A program made the position numbers and the translations under genes. Positions 7,248 through 16,400 of a DNA stretch of 18,615 bases are shown here, piece by piece. The notes under the pieces are model-generated. The model saw only the letters and a list, made by a program, of their open reading frames with translations, was not told the origin of the DNA and ran no database searches. Numbering within the stretch: the stretch's first letter is position 1; each line of letters starts with the position of its first letter. The DNA comes from Chrysochromulina tobinii (lineage: Eukaryota; Haptophyta; Prymnesiales; Chrysochromulinaceae), in contig JWZX01003206.1 of assembly GCA_001275005.1 (NCBI GenBank), positions 1-18,615 of the forward strand, given 5' to 3'.

Positions 7248-7283
7248 CCAGATTTTCGAGCGAAACCAGATTTTCGAGCGAAA
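7248..7283 (+). repeat. Perfect 18-bp tandem duplication upstream of the ubiquitin-like gene
   Basis: CCAGATTTTCGAGCGAAA occurs twice back to back, ending 44 bp before the ATG at 7328. It probably lies in the 5' UTR or core promoter. Confidence 0.8.
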
Positions 7284-7327
7284 CCGAGCACAAACGCACG
7301 CCCGCACTCATCACACGCCAATACACC

Positions 7328-8087
7328 ATGTCAGACGCCACCTACGATGATGTCATGGACGTCGAGGTACGCACCCTGGGGGGGGAGTCCATGGTGATCG
7401 TGCTCAACCGGTGCGCTCGGACCGCCGATCTGCGCTCCTCTCTCGTCGACAGCTCGAAGCTCTTCGAGCGCTCCACGTTCAAGCTTTTTGCCGAGGGCCG
7501 CGTCCTCGAGAATGATGAGGAGCCGCTGCCCGTGCCTGAAGACGGACAGCCGCTGGTCGTGCACGTTGCTCCGACGATGATCTTAGATTCACTCGATCCA
7601 CTCGATCGGGCCATCCTGCTCGACGACGACGGCGGCTGCGTCGCACCCGAATCTCCCTCATCGCTAGCTCCACCTCAGCAACCGGCGGTGCCGCTCCCGC
7701 AGGAGCAGCTTCGGAAACGCCGCTGCCTCGAGCTCATGCTCCTTCTAATATGTGTGTCACTCCTCGTCGGTGCGCTGAGCGGCACTGTCTTGGCGCATCG
7801 GTCGCAGCACCAGCATGAGGCTGCGACGATGAAGATGGCAATAGCGCACCAAGAGCCGCGCACAAGGCGCTCAGTGGCGGCATCGCACGCCAACGTATCT
7901 CTTGAAAGCAAGCGGATGGCCGCCGCGCTCGCGTCCGGTCGGCCTCCAAGGCTGCGCGCGCTCGCGTGGTCGCAGTCTGTCGGAAGTGAGGAGGCAAACC
8001 CGCCCACTGCTTTCTCTGTTGGCATTCCCGCACCGCCGACGGCCGAGGCCGCGACCTCCAGAGGATCATCCTTCGCATGGTCATCAT

Positions 8088-8123
<36 letters not shown>

Positions 8124-8350
8124 TGCCCGTTGCGATGCGTCCGAAGTGGCAGGTGATGGTTCTGCCCCTGATGACCGGCCTTTTGGCTCTCGTGAAGCCC
8201 ATCGGGCAGAGTCTCTTCATAACCCTCATGGCGCTCGCGCGGCGCTTGCTACCGAAAGAGGGGTGCGGCCTTGTGCGCCGCTTCCTGACGAAGCGCGGGC
8301 TTGCCTTCGGAGCTGACGCAGAGGAGCTCTGCTCGGCAAAGCGCATGTGA
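7328..8350 (+). CDS. Membrane protein with N-terminal ubiquitin-like domain and poly-Pro linker, 340 aa
   Basis: The start is ATG 7328 in context CACC-ATG. The frame is open upstream to a GTG, which is not a plausible start. Residues 11-80 (DVEVRTLGGE...PLVVHVAP) have the beta-beta-alpha-beta spacing of a ubiquitin-like fold, ending in LVVHV, with no C-terminal Gly-Gly. A Pro-rich linker leads to RKRR and a single hydrophobic span at about 134-157 (ELMLLLICVSLLVGALSGTV). A Ser/Ala-rich region follows, then 11 consecutive prolines (about 255-265) and a second hydrophobic segment near 274-308. With RKRR on its N-terminal side the first span probably puts the ubiquitin-like domain in the cytosol. 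Ubl-plus-membrane layouts occur in HERP-like and MUB-type proteins, but I see no clear orthology. The ubiquitin-like assignment is by pattern only. Confidence 0.72.
8090..8122 (+). repeat. CCG microsatellite encoding Pro11
   Basis: Eleven uninterrupted CCG codons inside the ubiquitin-like membrane protein gene. It is a likely length-variable tract. Confidence 0.9.
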
Positions 8351-8420
8351 GCTGCTGGTGATGGCGAGCGCGGTGTTCGCGCGAGCGCCATGGTAGAGTA
8401 TACGGTAGTCCCATGCGAAG

Positions 8421-8511
8421 GATGGGTGGACATGCGTAGCCATGGGTGGACAGGTGGGTGGAGATCACCCACGCGCCATGGGTGGAGATGAGGTGGAGAT
8501 CCATGGGTGGA
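8421..8511 (+). repeat. Degenerate CATGGGTGGA minisatellite
   Basis: The core starts at 8421 (as GATGGGTGGA), 8441, 8477 and 8502, with extra GGTGGAGAT units between. Spacing is irregular (20-36 bp). It begins about 70 bp after the stop codon at 8350. Confidence 0.75.
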
Positions 8512-9344
8512 GAGGTGATGGCAGCTCAACCCGTCTCGTGTGGATCGTATCGCCGGACCGCGCGCGGGTGCATCGACCGCGCCGCGAGTGAGTGATTTCG
8601 TACGTACCGGTATCGATGTCGTGTGGACGCGGGGCGAATGCCGGCCGCCGCGACGCGCGAGACGGGAGACCAATGCCTCCCCGTGTGCCGTGTCTCCAGT
8701 GTCTGGAGTCAGGACTCTGTCTGGACGCCGGTCGGACCCGGTATCGGATGTCTGTTCACTGTTGAGATTAAGTTCAAAGTTGAGAGATGTCAGTGGGATG
8801 CCACACAGATGACAAAGAGTATTCAGTATTGAGAACGAGACTGAAGACCGTGATGCTGTGGAGTGGTGATGAGATCGGATGATGCGGCATGTTGTATGAG
8901 GTCATGTTGAGCTTCAGCTTGCAGGTGGGACGGGCTCGCGCGCTCGGACCCGCGTCCGGTCCTGGCTCGTGGCTGGTCTCGCTGCACGCCGTCGACGCTG
9001 GCGTCCTCGGAGTCGCTCGCTGACCGCTGTGTGACGAGCACGTCGGAGCGGACCACGTGAGACATGGTCCACCGAACTCATGAGCATGGCACTAACCACA
9101 ATTGACAATACACACACCAAATGTTGGCGGCACAATACCCCGTCGACCTATGGCGCGTACGAGGCTTGTCCACACAGCAGAGGTCACACCCACTGCGGAC
9201 AGCTCGCATGTGCACAACGACACACTCGTAGACTTGCAGGAGTAAGTGAGACAGCGCGCGCCGGATGATGGGTGGAGTCCGCTGCACCCTCACTCCGCCG
9301 CTGCATGTATTGCCCAGCTAGCATCGCATCGGACACAACATGCC

Positions 9345-9373
9345 GCCATGCCATGTTATGCCATGTTATGCCG
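9345..9373 (+). repeat. CCATGTTATG decamer tandem repeat
   Basis: Two perfect copies (9351-9360 and 9361-9370) with partial units on either side. Confidence 0.7.
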
Positions 9374-9476
9374 TGGTGGCTGAGCGCATCGCCTGCAGTC
9401 GGCCGCACGCGCCACGCGTTGGGCAGCAGTCGGGGCGGGCTACCAGCGTGATGCCCCATTGGGATTCACGAGCGGC

Positions 9477-11018
9477 CTACACGGCAAAGCCGCTCGCGTT
9501 GGGCATCGTGCGAAGCGCGGGAGGCGCAGGAGCGCCGCCCACGGCTTCCCACAGCTTGGTGATCCAGCCGAATATCCGCTCGTGTCGCTGGGCGCGCTCG
9601 AGCATGCGCTCGGCGAAGTGGCGCTCGGCACGCGTGTACTGGAGATTGCGCAGCACCGAGGTGGCCGCCTTCCAGTTCCACTTGAGCGTCTCCTCGCGCC
9701 CAGCCTCGCCCATCTTCGTACGCAGCTTGTTGTCGTTGAGCAGCGTGCGCACGCGCGCGGTGAGCTCGTCGACGTCGCCGGGTGTGAACAGGTACCCGTT
9801 CTCGCCGTCGCGCACCAGGTTGGGGATGCCACCGGCGCGCGCGCCCACGGGCGGCACCTGGCTCGCCATCGCCTCGAGCACCACAAATCCGAGCGTCTCC
9901 GATTCGGAGGGCATCACGAAGACGTCAGCGGCCGCATAGGCGCGAGAGAGCGCCTCGCCCGTGAGCAAGCCCATGAACTTGACGTCCATGCCCTTGAAGT
10001 GCGCGCGCAGCATGGGCTCGGCGGGGCCCGAGCCCACAATCGCGAGTCGCGCCTCTGGGATGCGCTCCAGCACACCCTTGATCAGCTGGATGTTTTTCTC
10101 CTCGCCCAGCCGGCCGACGTAGAGAAGCAACGGCCGGCCTGGCTGGTTGTCTGAGAGCGCGGCGCGCATCGCGGCATTGGAGGCGTTGTACGAGGGCGCG
10201 AAGACCTCCGTATCGATCCCCTTGCGCCACACCTCCACGTTCTTACAGCCGAGCGCCGTGAGCTGTTGCTGCAGCTCCGGCGACGTCGCAAGCGTCAGGT
10301 CGGCGTAGTTGAGCGCCAGCGGAAGGTACCACTCGGCGAGCTTGACGCAGAACTGGCGCAGCCCGGGAATTTTGACGTACTGCGACGCATAGTTGGGTAG
10401 GTGTGTGTGGTAAGAGATCACCAGCGGCACGTTGAGCAGCCGCGCGTAGATGATCGCGGGCACGACAAAGAAGCCAGGAGCCACGCCGTGGATCAGGTCG
10501 GGCTTGCGGTCGCGCAGACGCCGGAAGGCCTCGAGCCCTAAGTCGAGCGTGAGCTGCACCTGCTTGTAGAGCGGAAGCCGGAAGCCCTTGATGTACGTGA
10601 TAGGCATGCCCAGGAAGTTATTCGGCCGCTCGGGTGTGTCGTCCGGCGTGATCACCTCAGCATCGTCGCCACCTGCCTTGAGGAAGCGCAGCATCTCCTT
10701 GAAGCGGTTGGAGTAGCCGCTGACGTGCGTGAACGGCGTCGGCTCGACGAGCAGCGCAATCCTGCGGCGCGGGTGCTGCTCGAGCGGTGGGATATCTGTC
10801 ACCGGGTCCTCCACCTTTTTCCCACGGCCGAGCAGGAACATCGGCTCCTGCGCGACGCGCAAGGCCATTGGCCGGCTGACGAGTCCACTGTCGGGCCGTG
10901 CATGAGCACCGAAGCTGTACCCGCAGATGCTCGGGACCTGCGTCACCAAGACCAAGAGTACGAAACGCCGCGGCATTTGGGCAAAGCGGCGAGTGGAGGC
11001 CCGCCCCGTGGTTTGCAT
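9477..11018 (-). CDS. SQD2: Sulfoquinovosyltransferase SQD2-type, GT4 family, plastid targeted, 513 aa
   Basis: SQD2 transfers sulfoquinovose from UDP-sulfoquinovose to diacylglycerol, the last step of plastid sulfolipid (SQDG) synthesis. The sequence matches plant SQD2 closely at RRIALLVEPTPFTHVSGYSN (about 85-104), PDLIHGVAPG, VISYHTHLPNY, ADLTLATSPELQ, WRKGIDTEVFAP, LYVGRLGEEKN (near 300), PEARLAIVGSGP, DVFVMPSESETLGFVVLEAM and ARAGGIPN. The GT4 EX7E pair is Glu374/Glu382. Residues 15-33 (MPRRFVLLVLVTQVPSICG) form a signal peptide, followed by a basic transit-like stretch to about 80, fitting import into a secondary plastid. The first ATG is at 11018. Met15 (10976) would put the signal peptide at the very N-terminus and may be the true start. 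Uninterrupted single exon. Catalytic motifs are intact. Confidence 0.93.
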   Translation of the reverse strand: MQTTGRASTRRFAQMPRRFVLLVLVTQVPSICGYSFGAHARPDSGLVSRPMALRVAQEPMFLLGRGKKVEDPVTDIPPLEQHPRRRIALLVEPTPFTHVSGYSNRFKEMLRFLKAGGDDAEVITPDDTPERPNNFLGMPITYIKGFRLPLYKQVQLTLDLGLEAFRRLRDRKPDLIHGVAPGFFVVPAIIYARLLNVPLVISYHTHLPNYASQYVKIPGLRQFCVKLAEWYLPLALNYADLTLATSPELQQQLTALGCKNVEVWRKGIDTEVFAPSYNASNAAMRAALSDNQPGRPLLLYVGRLGEEKNIQLIKGVLERIPEARLAIVGSGPAEPMLRAHFKGMDVKFMGLLTGEALSRAYAAADVFVMPSESETLGFVVLEAMASQVPPVGARAGGIPNLVRDGENGYLFTPGDVDELTARVRTLLNDNKLRTKMGEAGREETLKWNWKAATSVLRNLQYTRAERHFAERMLERAQRHERIFGWITKLWEAVGGAPAPPALRTMPNASGFAV

Positions 11019-11614
11019 CCCAAAATGATCTCAAGCGAATCATCACGGAGTTGAAGTCTCATTCACGATCAGTTTCGTCGCGGTATCCCACACCATCGCC
11101 TCATTAAAGGACGGCACCGCACCCCTTTTGCGCTCAACACTGGTGGGTCAACACAACTACAAGATCTGAGTCCTCGCTCGCAGATGAATTATTTCATAGT
11201 GTTGAAATATGAGGAACAGGAAGCGTACAGACGGGTTGCAAACGAGGTCATCCCATGCCTGTGCGAAGTTCTTTTCTTACTGAGACCATGAACTTCATCG
11301 AGCAGATACCGGCGCTTGGTGGGACACATCGTTCTCTGTACATGTCAACATGGGTGACAGGTACAAACATGTAGTCTCGATGTACGTGTAGGAAGCTAGG
11401 AAGGGTGCCACAGTACGGCACGTTGCATTGTCCAACGCCGTGGCCGCGGCCGCCCGTCATACTTGACCCGGCCGAGGGTTATGTGGGCGAGGACGAGCTC
11501 TAGAGCTAGTCAGCTAGATGAGTGGATGGCGCTGCCACACCAGATGCTCCCCGCGTGTAGATGCTCCCCCCACACGCGTGTCGCATTGCGGCGCAGCCGC
11601 CGCCGCCGCCGCAC
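11019..11614. other. Intergenic: upstream of SQD2 and 3' UTR of the V-ATPase e gene
   Basis: The region is about 600 bp. A 70-codon minus-strand frame (11460-11248) has an ATG but no recognisable features and is not called. Inverted TACATGT/ACATGTA copies lie at 11339-11345 and 11367-11373. The AT-richer stretch at 11150-11220 probably contains SQD2 promoter elements, though no TATA box is clear. Confidence 0.45.
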
Positions 11615-11827
11615 TCATTCGGGCAACGGGATCGGCGCGATGAGCGGGTTGAGCTGCATCATGTAGGTGATCACCCACATGAGCCAGCAGCATATTACAG
11701 TCAGCCAGATCAGCAGCGTTGAAAGCGACTGGTCCTGCTTGCAGGCTGGCACGAAGAAGCTGATGATTGTGACGCCGACGCCGATCGAGCCGTAGATCAG
11801 GGTACCCGTCATGATAGCTTCTGACAT
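11615..11827 (-). CDS. V-type H+-ATPase subunit e (Vma9/VHA-e), 70 aa
   Basis: Subunit e is a small hydrophobic component of the membrane V0 sector of the proton pump in vacuolar and endomembranes. There are two hydrophobic segments: TLIYGSIGVGVTIISFFVP and TLLIWLTVICCWLMWVITYM. The latter leads into QLNPLIAPI. The CCWxMWxIxYxxQxxPLIxPI pattern matches plant VHA-e, and the animal form shares CCYLFWLIAILAQLNPL. Length is close to the usual 70-80 aa. The frame is open to 11890, but that codon is TTG. In-frame ATGs are at 11857, 11842, 11827 and 11812. I chose 11827 for family length. ATG 11812 has A at -3 and would give 65 aa. No internal intron is needed. Confidence 0.9.
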   Translation of the reverse strand: MSEAIMTGTLIYGSIGVGVTIISFFVPACKQDQSLSTLLIWLTVICCWLMWVITYMMQLNPLIAPIPLPE

Positions 11828-12189
11828 CTGCGTACGCGCGCGCATGAGCGAGGCCATGTGAGCGCAGCTCCGACAGGCGGATTCTCGCAAGCACGGCGAC
11901 GCACGCAGGTAGTGCGCAGGGCCGCTGCTCGCGCGCTTCGTGGCGAAACGGCGGTTCCGCTGGACGGCTCTGCCAGGCTTACGTTCAGGTTGCTATGGGC
12001 TGCGGGCACGCTGAGCCGGCGGCGACCTCTCTGTGTACGAGGAGCGGCACAGGCGAGTTTGTGGACTTGTTTGTGGAGGGTAATCTGTCTTTCGGTGGTG
12101 TGAACGAAGAGTGCCAGAAACTCTTTCTTTATCCTCTGGAAATGCAATTGAAAAAGTTACAACATTTTAACGAGAAATCCTTGAAGCGG
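11828..12189. promoter_or_regulatory. Divergent region between V-ATPase e and the Lys/Ala-rich protein gene
   Basis: About 360 bp is shared by two divergent genes. The right part (12110-12185) is clearly A/T-richer than the surroundings, fitting a promoter or 5' UTR, although an in-frame extension of the plus-strand gene from ATG 11995 stays open through it. Confidence 0.4.
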
Positions 12190-12882
12190 ATGGCGTCGTC
12201 GACGTCTGACTCGGACTCCGACGCCGAGGAGGCGGCGAGATTCGCGGCGATGGCATCCTGCGTCATGTCGGCCGCGGAAGTTCTCGCCAGTGCGCCACCG
12301 TCGAAGCGCAAGCCACCGCCGCCACAGCCCAAACCGCCGCGAGCCACTCGCGGGAACGCCTCGGACGGCGAGGACCATGGCGACGACGACGATGAGACCG
12401 AGGACGCTGCAACAACAGCTCCGCCGACGTCGCACAATCGTCTATTTAGCAAGCTTGCGGGTGAGCGGCTGCATGCCCTGCTCGCCAAAACGTTTGAGAG
12501 TCGTTTGGCGGAGGGCGTGTGGGGCCCGAACGGGCGCAGCAAGGGCACAGCAAGGGCACAGCTGCGCATCTTCCCAGGCAGCAGCGTCACGCAGCCGACG
12601 CTGTGGCCGCCCGCTGCGGACGTCTGCCATGGCAGCGAGCAAGTGGCGCTTGATTCTGCTGCGCGGGCGCTCATGACGACGGCAACGGCCAGCGTCTCCG
12701 CAGCGGATGGCACGGTAGGGTGCACCGAGGCGACGGCGCGCAAGGCCGAGCGACAAGCGTTGCGGAAGGCGCAGAAGAAGGCCGAGAAGAAGGCGCAGCG
12801 CAAGGCCGGACGTAAGGCAGCGCGTAAAGCCGAGCGCCAGAGATTGGACTGTGGAGTACAACCCGTGGATCCTGCTGGCTGA
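12190..12882 (+). CDS. Hypothetical protein with acidic N-region and Lys/Arg-Ala C-terminal helix, 230 aa
   Basis: Not recognised. From Met at 12190 the protein reads MASSTSDSDSDAEEAARFAA, then a Pro/Lys patch, an acidic run (DDDDETED), a segment NRLFSKLAGERLHALLAKTF that looks helical, and a basic helix of repeated K-A units (KAQKKAEKKAQRKAGRKA). Such acidic plus basic low-complexity composition is common in nucleolar and RNA-associated proteins. That is only inference. The same frame is open from ATGs at 11995 and 12142, but the added sequence crosses an A/T-rich stretch, so I prefer 12190. The frame stops at 12882 after RLDCGVQPVDPAG. A different frame immediately beyond looks more protein-like (see 12845-12961). 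Confidence 0.6.
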   Translation: MASSTSDSDSDAEEAARFAAMASCVMSAAEVLASAPPSKRKPPPPQPKPPRATRGNASDGEDHGDDDDETEDAATTAPPTSHNRLFSKLAGERLHALLAKTFESRLAEGVWGPNGRSKGTARAQLRIFPGSSVTQPTLWPPAADVCHGSEQVALDSAARALMTTATASVSAADGTVGCTEATARKAERQALRKAQKKAEKKAQRKAGRKAARKAERQRLDCGVQPVDPAG

Positions 12883-12961
12883 GTCCGCACCGATCGGTGT
12901 GAAGCCGCCGCCGGCGCCCGGGCGCACTCTGAAGCGTGTGACCTTGACGACAGACATGTAG
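12845..12961 (+). other. Probable displaced C-terminus of the preceding protein in another frame
   Basis: In the frame starting TGG at 12845, 38 codons run to TAG 12959-12961 and read WTVEYNPWILLAESAPIGVK, then PPPAPGRTLKRVTLTTDM. This looks like a structured ending, unlike the tail of the called frame. It would join the upstream helix after ERQR with a one-base shift or by a splice I cannot place. It could be an assembly indel, a real frameshift, a missed intron or coincidence. Confidence 0.4.
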
Positions 12962-13442
12962 CTTGTGCGCGCTGCGGCCTAGGGGGGCCTTGGGCCACAG
13001 GGCTAACACCATTGGGGTAACACAGGGGGCGGCGTTGGCGAGCGGCGGTCGCGTGGCGCCGGCCACCCACGGTGGTTCCTGGCTTTAATTAGTTTCTAGG
13101 ATGTTAATAGCGGAACGGGGGGAAATCGAATATCGCGCGTTCGATTGAATATGGGCCAATATCGCGCGTGCGACGCTCTGCACACACGATACACATACCG
13201 CCGCTCCGCGGGCGCCGGGCGAGCGCGGGACGTACGCGGGACGCGGGACCGCGGACACGCGACCGATGCGATCACCGTGCAGCGTTGCTGTGTGTACACG
13301 CCGCTGCTCGAAGCTCGTAGTCACTAGTCTCGACGCCGCACATGCGCGTCGCGTCCATCCAAGTCAAGTCGAGTCAAGTCAAGTCGCGTCCATCCAGGGA
13401 ATTCTGAACTCTCTTTGAAGCGCGCGCGCCTTGGCGGCTTGC
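12962..13442. other. Intergenic between convergent genes
   Basis: About 480 bp of 3' flanks. It contains an AAGTC microsatellite with 13-bp flanking direct repeats (13348-13395). No frame with coding character is seen. Confidence 0.5.
13348..13395 (+). repeat. AAGTC microsatellite flanked by a 13-bp direct repeat
   Basis: GTCGCGTCCATCC occurs at 13348-13360 and 13383-13395 and brackets AAGTC-type pentamers (13361-13385). Slippage or a larger tandem duplication would produce this. It is too short for a mobile element. Confidence 0.75.
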
Positions 13443-16400
13443 TCACCGGGACGGCGCCATAGGCGGCATGCGCGACTTGGCGGGCCGTGTCGCGCGTTCG
13501 GAGCCCTGTTCGGAGCCCGCGGCCGACGGAGCGGCTGCCGCGAGCTGAGGGCGGAGCGGGCCAGCGCGTGGGCTCGTCTCGGCGCCTCGCCTCGGGCTGG
13601 CGCCGCGGGCTGCGGGGGGCTGATAGATGGGCTGTGGCGCCAAATAGGTCTCCTGTGGGTGCTCGGTATGGCGCGGCGAGGACGGCACCGGTGAGCCGAA
13701 GCCTCCGCCCGCCGAGAGCGAGTGTGCGACGAGGCCCTCGCGTGTGCGTGGCGAAGCGAGCGCGAGCTTGAGGGAGTGGGATTGCTTCTGCCGGTAGCGC
13801 TCGAGCTCCTTCTGAAGCCCCTCCATGCGAGCCTCGGCGTCATTCATGCGCTTCTGCTGCAGGTTGCCTTTCCTCGTCAGCTCGGCCACCTGCGCCTTGA
13901 GCGCCTCCGCTTCCTTTTGCGAGTCGCGCATCTCTCTCTGCACGGTGAGCGGTCGGTTCTTGACGGCGGCCACGGAGGCCTCCTGCATCTCCCTCACCTG
14001 CGCCTCGAGTGCGTCGATGCGCTCCTTGGCATGCTCGGCCTCGGAGATGCGCGCATCCTCAATCTCCTCCACCCGCGCACTCGCGTGCCTCTCCGCCCTC
14101 TGCGCCGCCTCGGCCTGCGCGCGCGCCTGGCGGAGCTCCTGCACGCTCGCCGCGAGCGCCTGGCGGAGCTCGTGTGACTCGGACGCGCCTTTCTCGAGCC
14201 CATCCTCCACTAAGTTGAGCTTCGTGCGCAGCTCCTTGAGCTGCCGCTGCGCACCCGTCAGCTCCGCGCGCGCCTCCCTCTCCGCCGCCGCCGCCGCAGC
14301 GAGTGCCGCGTCCGCCATGCGCGACCTGGTGGCCTGGGCGTCTGCCTGGGCCGCCGCGAGCTGCTGCGTGAGGCGAGATCGCTCCTCCCGCCAGTCGAGG
14401 GACGCTTGGTGCGCTGCCCCAAGCTGTGCCTCGCGATCGAGCAGCTCACGCTGCAGTGCGATGATCCGCGACTGGCGCTGCTCGCCCGCGTCGAATGTCC
14501 GTGCCTCGCCCGTCGTCGCCGCGTCCATGGGCAGCAGGTCCCTGGAGCCCGCCACGCGGCTCGAGTCCGAGTGGTCGACCACGAGCGAAACTGCTTGCCA
14601 ACGACGGAGCGCTGGCCCAATCCTTGCATGCATGCGTAGCATGAGCAGCGCCTGGAAGCGGTTCGCGCGCAAGCGCTTCTGTGCCTCGCTGAGCTGCTGC
14701 ACCTTGCCACGCATCCCGTCGAGCTTGCTGGTCAGCTGCTGGCGCTCGGAGACGCTTTCGCTCAGCGACTTGCGGAGCTGCTTGATCTCAAACTCAAGAT
14801 GCACCTTCTCGTCCGCCTTGGCGCCGTGGTGGTGGGCTGCTGCTGCTGCTGCTGCTGCTGGGGCTGCTCCTCGGGCGGCTGGGGCTGCTGCCCCGCCACT
14901 GCTGGCTGGCCGGCTGGCCGGCTGGCTCTTCGGCGGGCTCGACCCGTCGCCGCCCGCGCGCCCCGGACTTGCGCTGCGTGCCGGTACGTCCTGCTGCTCC
15001 TGCTGTGGCTGCGACGAGGCGCTGACCGCCGCGGCGGCGGCCACCTCGCGCTTGGCCTTCTCGCGCTCCTTGCCCATCTCGATTCGGAGCGCTGCCACGC
15101 GCTCCTCGGCCATCGTCGCACGCCGCTCGTGCCCCTTGATCCGCTTGTGCGCGTCGAGCAGCTCCGCCCGCGTGCGCTCGAGCTCCGCGCCTTGCTCGGC
15201 GAGCTCGCGCTCCATGAGGGTGGGTTTTTGGATCATCTTCTTGGCGGAGGCGAGCTCGGCCGTCTTCGTGGCGAGGGCCTCCTTCAGATGCTCGCGCGTG
15301 CGGTGCGCCTGCGCCTTGGCCGCCGCCTCAGCCTGCACCGCCGTCTCGCCCTCGAGCAACTGCACCATCGAGCACCACGTGCCGAAGTAGTGCACGAGCT
15401 TGTTGCGCTCCTCCATGTCGGCCTGCACCATGAGCCCGAAGAGGTGCGCGCGCTTGATTGACTCCTTGCGCTCCTCGACCAGCGCACGCTCAGCGCGCTT
15501 GTGCTCCTCGACGATCGCGTGCTCGAGCGCGTGCCGCGCCTTGGTCGCGAGTGCAAACGCCTCGTCGTGACAGATGATCTCAACCGCGACGCGCCATCGC
15601 GTGAGCAGCCGATTGACACGGAGTGCCGTGAGCATGCGCCGAAGGGCGGCGCACTGCGCATAGGCCGCGTGCAGGCCGCGCGCGCGGTCCCTCGCCAGAG
15701 GTGCCGCGGCCTCAACGGCACGAATAACAGCCGGGTGCGGCTGCGGTACCTTGGCGTTCGCTTCGGAGCCGAATCGGGGTCTGCTCGAGCCAAACCCGCG
15801 CTCGCGCTCGCTGCCGCTGCCGCCGCCGCCGCCGCCGCCGCCGCCAACGAAGCCGCGGGCGCTGCTGGTGCTGCTCGAGCAAAAGGATCGCGCGCTTGTG
15901 TGCATCGCGCTCGTGTGCAGCTCCCTCGTTGAGCTGCTATGCATGGCCGCCGTGGACACGCCGCCGCCTACGTCGTCACCGCCGCCACCGCCGACTCGTG
16001 GCGAATGGGAGCGCCGCTGCTGGCGCGCCTCCGCACGAAGAGCTGCGCGCGTGGAGGTGACGTCGGTGTGCCCCGTGGGCGCGGCGGCGGCAGTGGGAGC
16101 AGGAGCGGGAGCGAGGGCAACACCAGAGTTGCGAGCCGAAGCGGGCGCGGGTGGGGGAGCGACGGCAATACTGGAGTAGGCGGCGGTACGCGCCGAAGCG
16201 GGTGGCAGCGTGTTCTCTTCGCGCGGTGCGAGCGCAGCGCGGTGCGGCGACTTCTCACGCGCTGCCGCCACGTGCTGCTGCTCCTGCGATGGCGGCGAGC
16301 GCTGGTACGGAGGCGAGTGGTGCTGCTCGTAGTACCAGTCTTCGACTGCGTCATCGGCGTGGTGCTTGGCACTGGGCGGCGCTTCCTCAGGGTCCACCGT

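Larger units (their letters stand above)
6762..7327. promoter_or_regulatory. Divergent intergenic region between the GT32 and ubiquitin-like genes
   Basis: The region is about 566 bp and should hold both promoters. It contains two small tandem repeats (7065-7092 and 7248-7283). Nothing looks coding: frames lack domains and several start at non-ATG codons. Confidence 0.4.
8351..9476. other. Intergenic, about 1.1 kb, between convergent genes
   Basis: This region holds the 3' ends of the ubiquitin-like gene and the SQD2 gene. It contains a CATGGGTGGA minisatellite (8421-8511), a CTCCAG-TGT-CTGGAG inverted repeat near 8695 and a decamer tandem near 9351. No frame has a recognisable domain or good composition. 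I find no gene here. Confidence 0.5.

Noticed and set aside
7675-8673. Minus-strand 332-codon frame opposite the ubiquitin-like gene
   Set aside because: Low-complexity Gly/Arg/Ser product of antisense GC-rich codons. It crosses the stop and minisatellite of the real gene.
8351-9476. Search for tRNA, CRISPR or other RNA genes in the largest intergenic region
   Set aside because: No cloverleaf with a B-box-like GGTTCRANNCC and no regular spacer-repeat pattern. The CATGGGTGGA units are irregularly spaced minisatellite.
12129-13070. Minus-strand 313-codon frame opposite the Lys/Ala-rich gene
   Set aside because: Contains Ala/Ser/Arg-rich sequence without domains and is antisense to a better frame. 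The choice of strand is less certain here than elsewhere.
13348-13395. 13-bp direct repeats around AAGTC units, considered as target-site duplication of a mobile element
   Set aside because: Only 22 bp lies between the repeats and it is a simple pentamer repeat, so slippage is enough.
13825-15390. Plus-strand 521-codon frame opposite the 1081-aa coiled-coil gene
   Set aside because: Ala/Ser/Cys repeats are the typical mirror of Glu/Ala/Leu coiled-coil codons. The minus strand has a longer frame with heptads.
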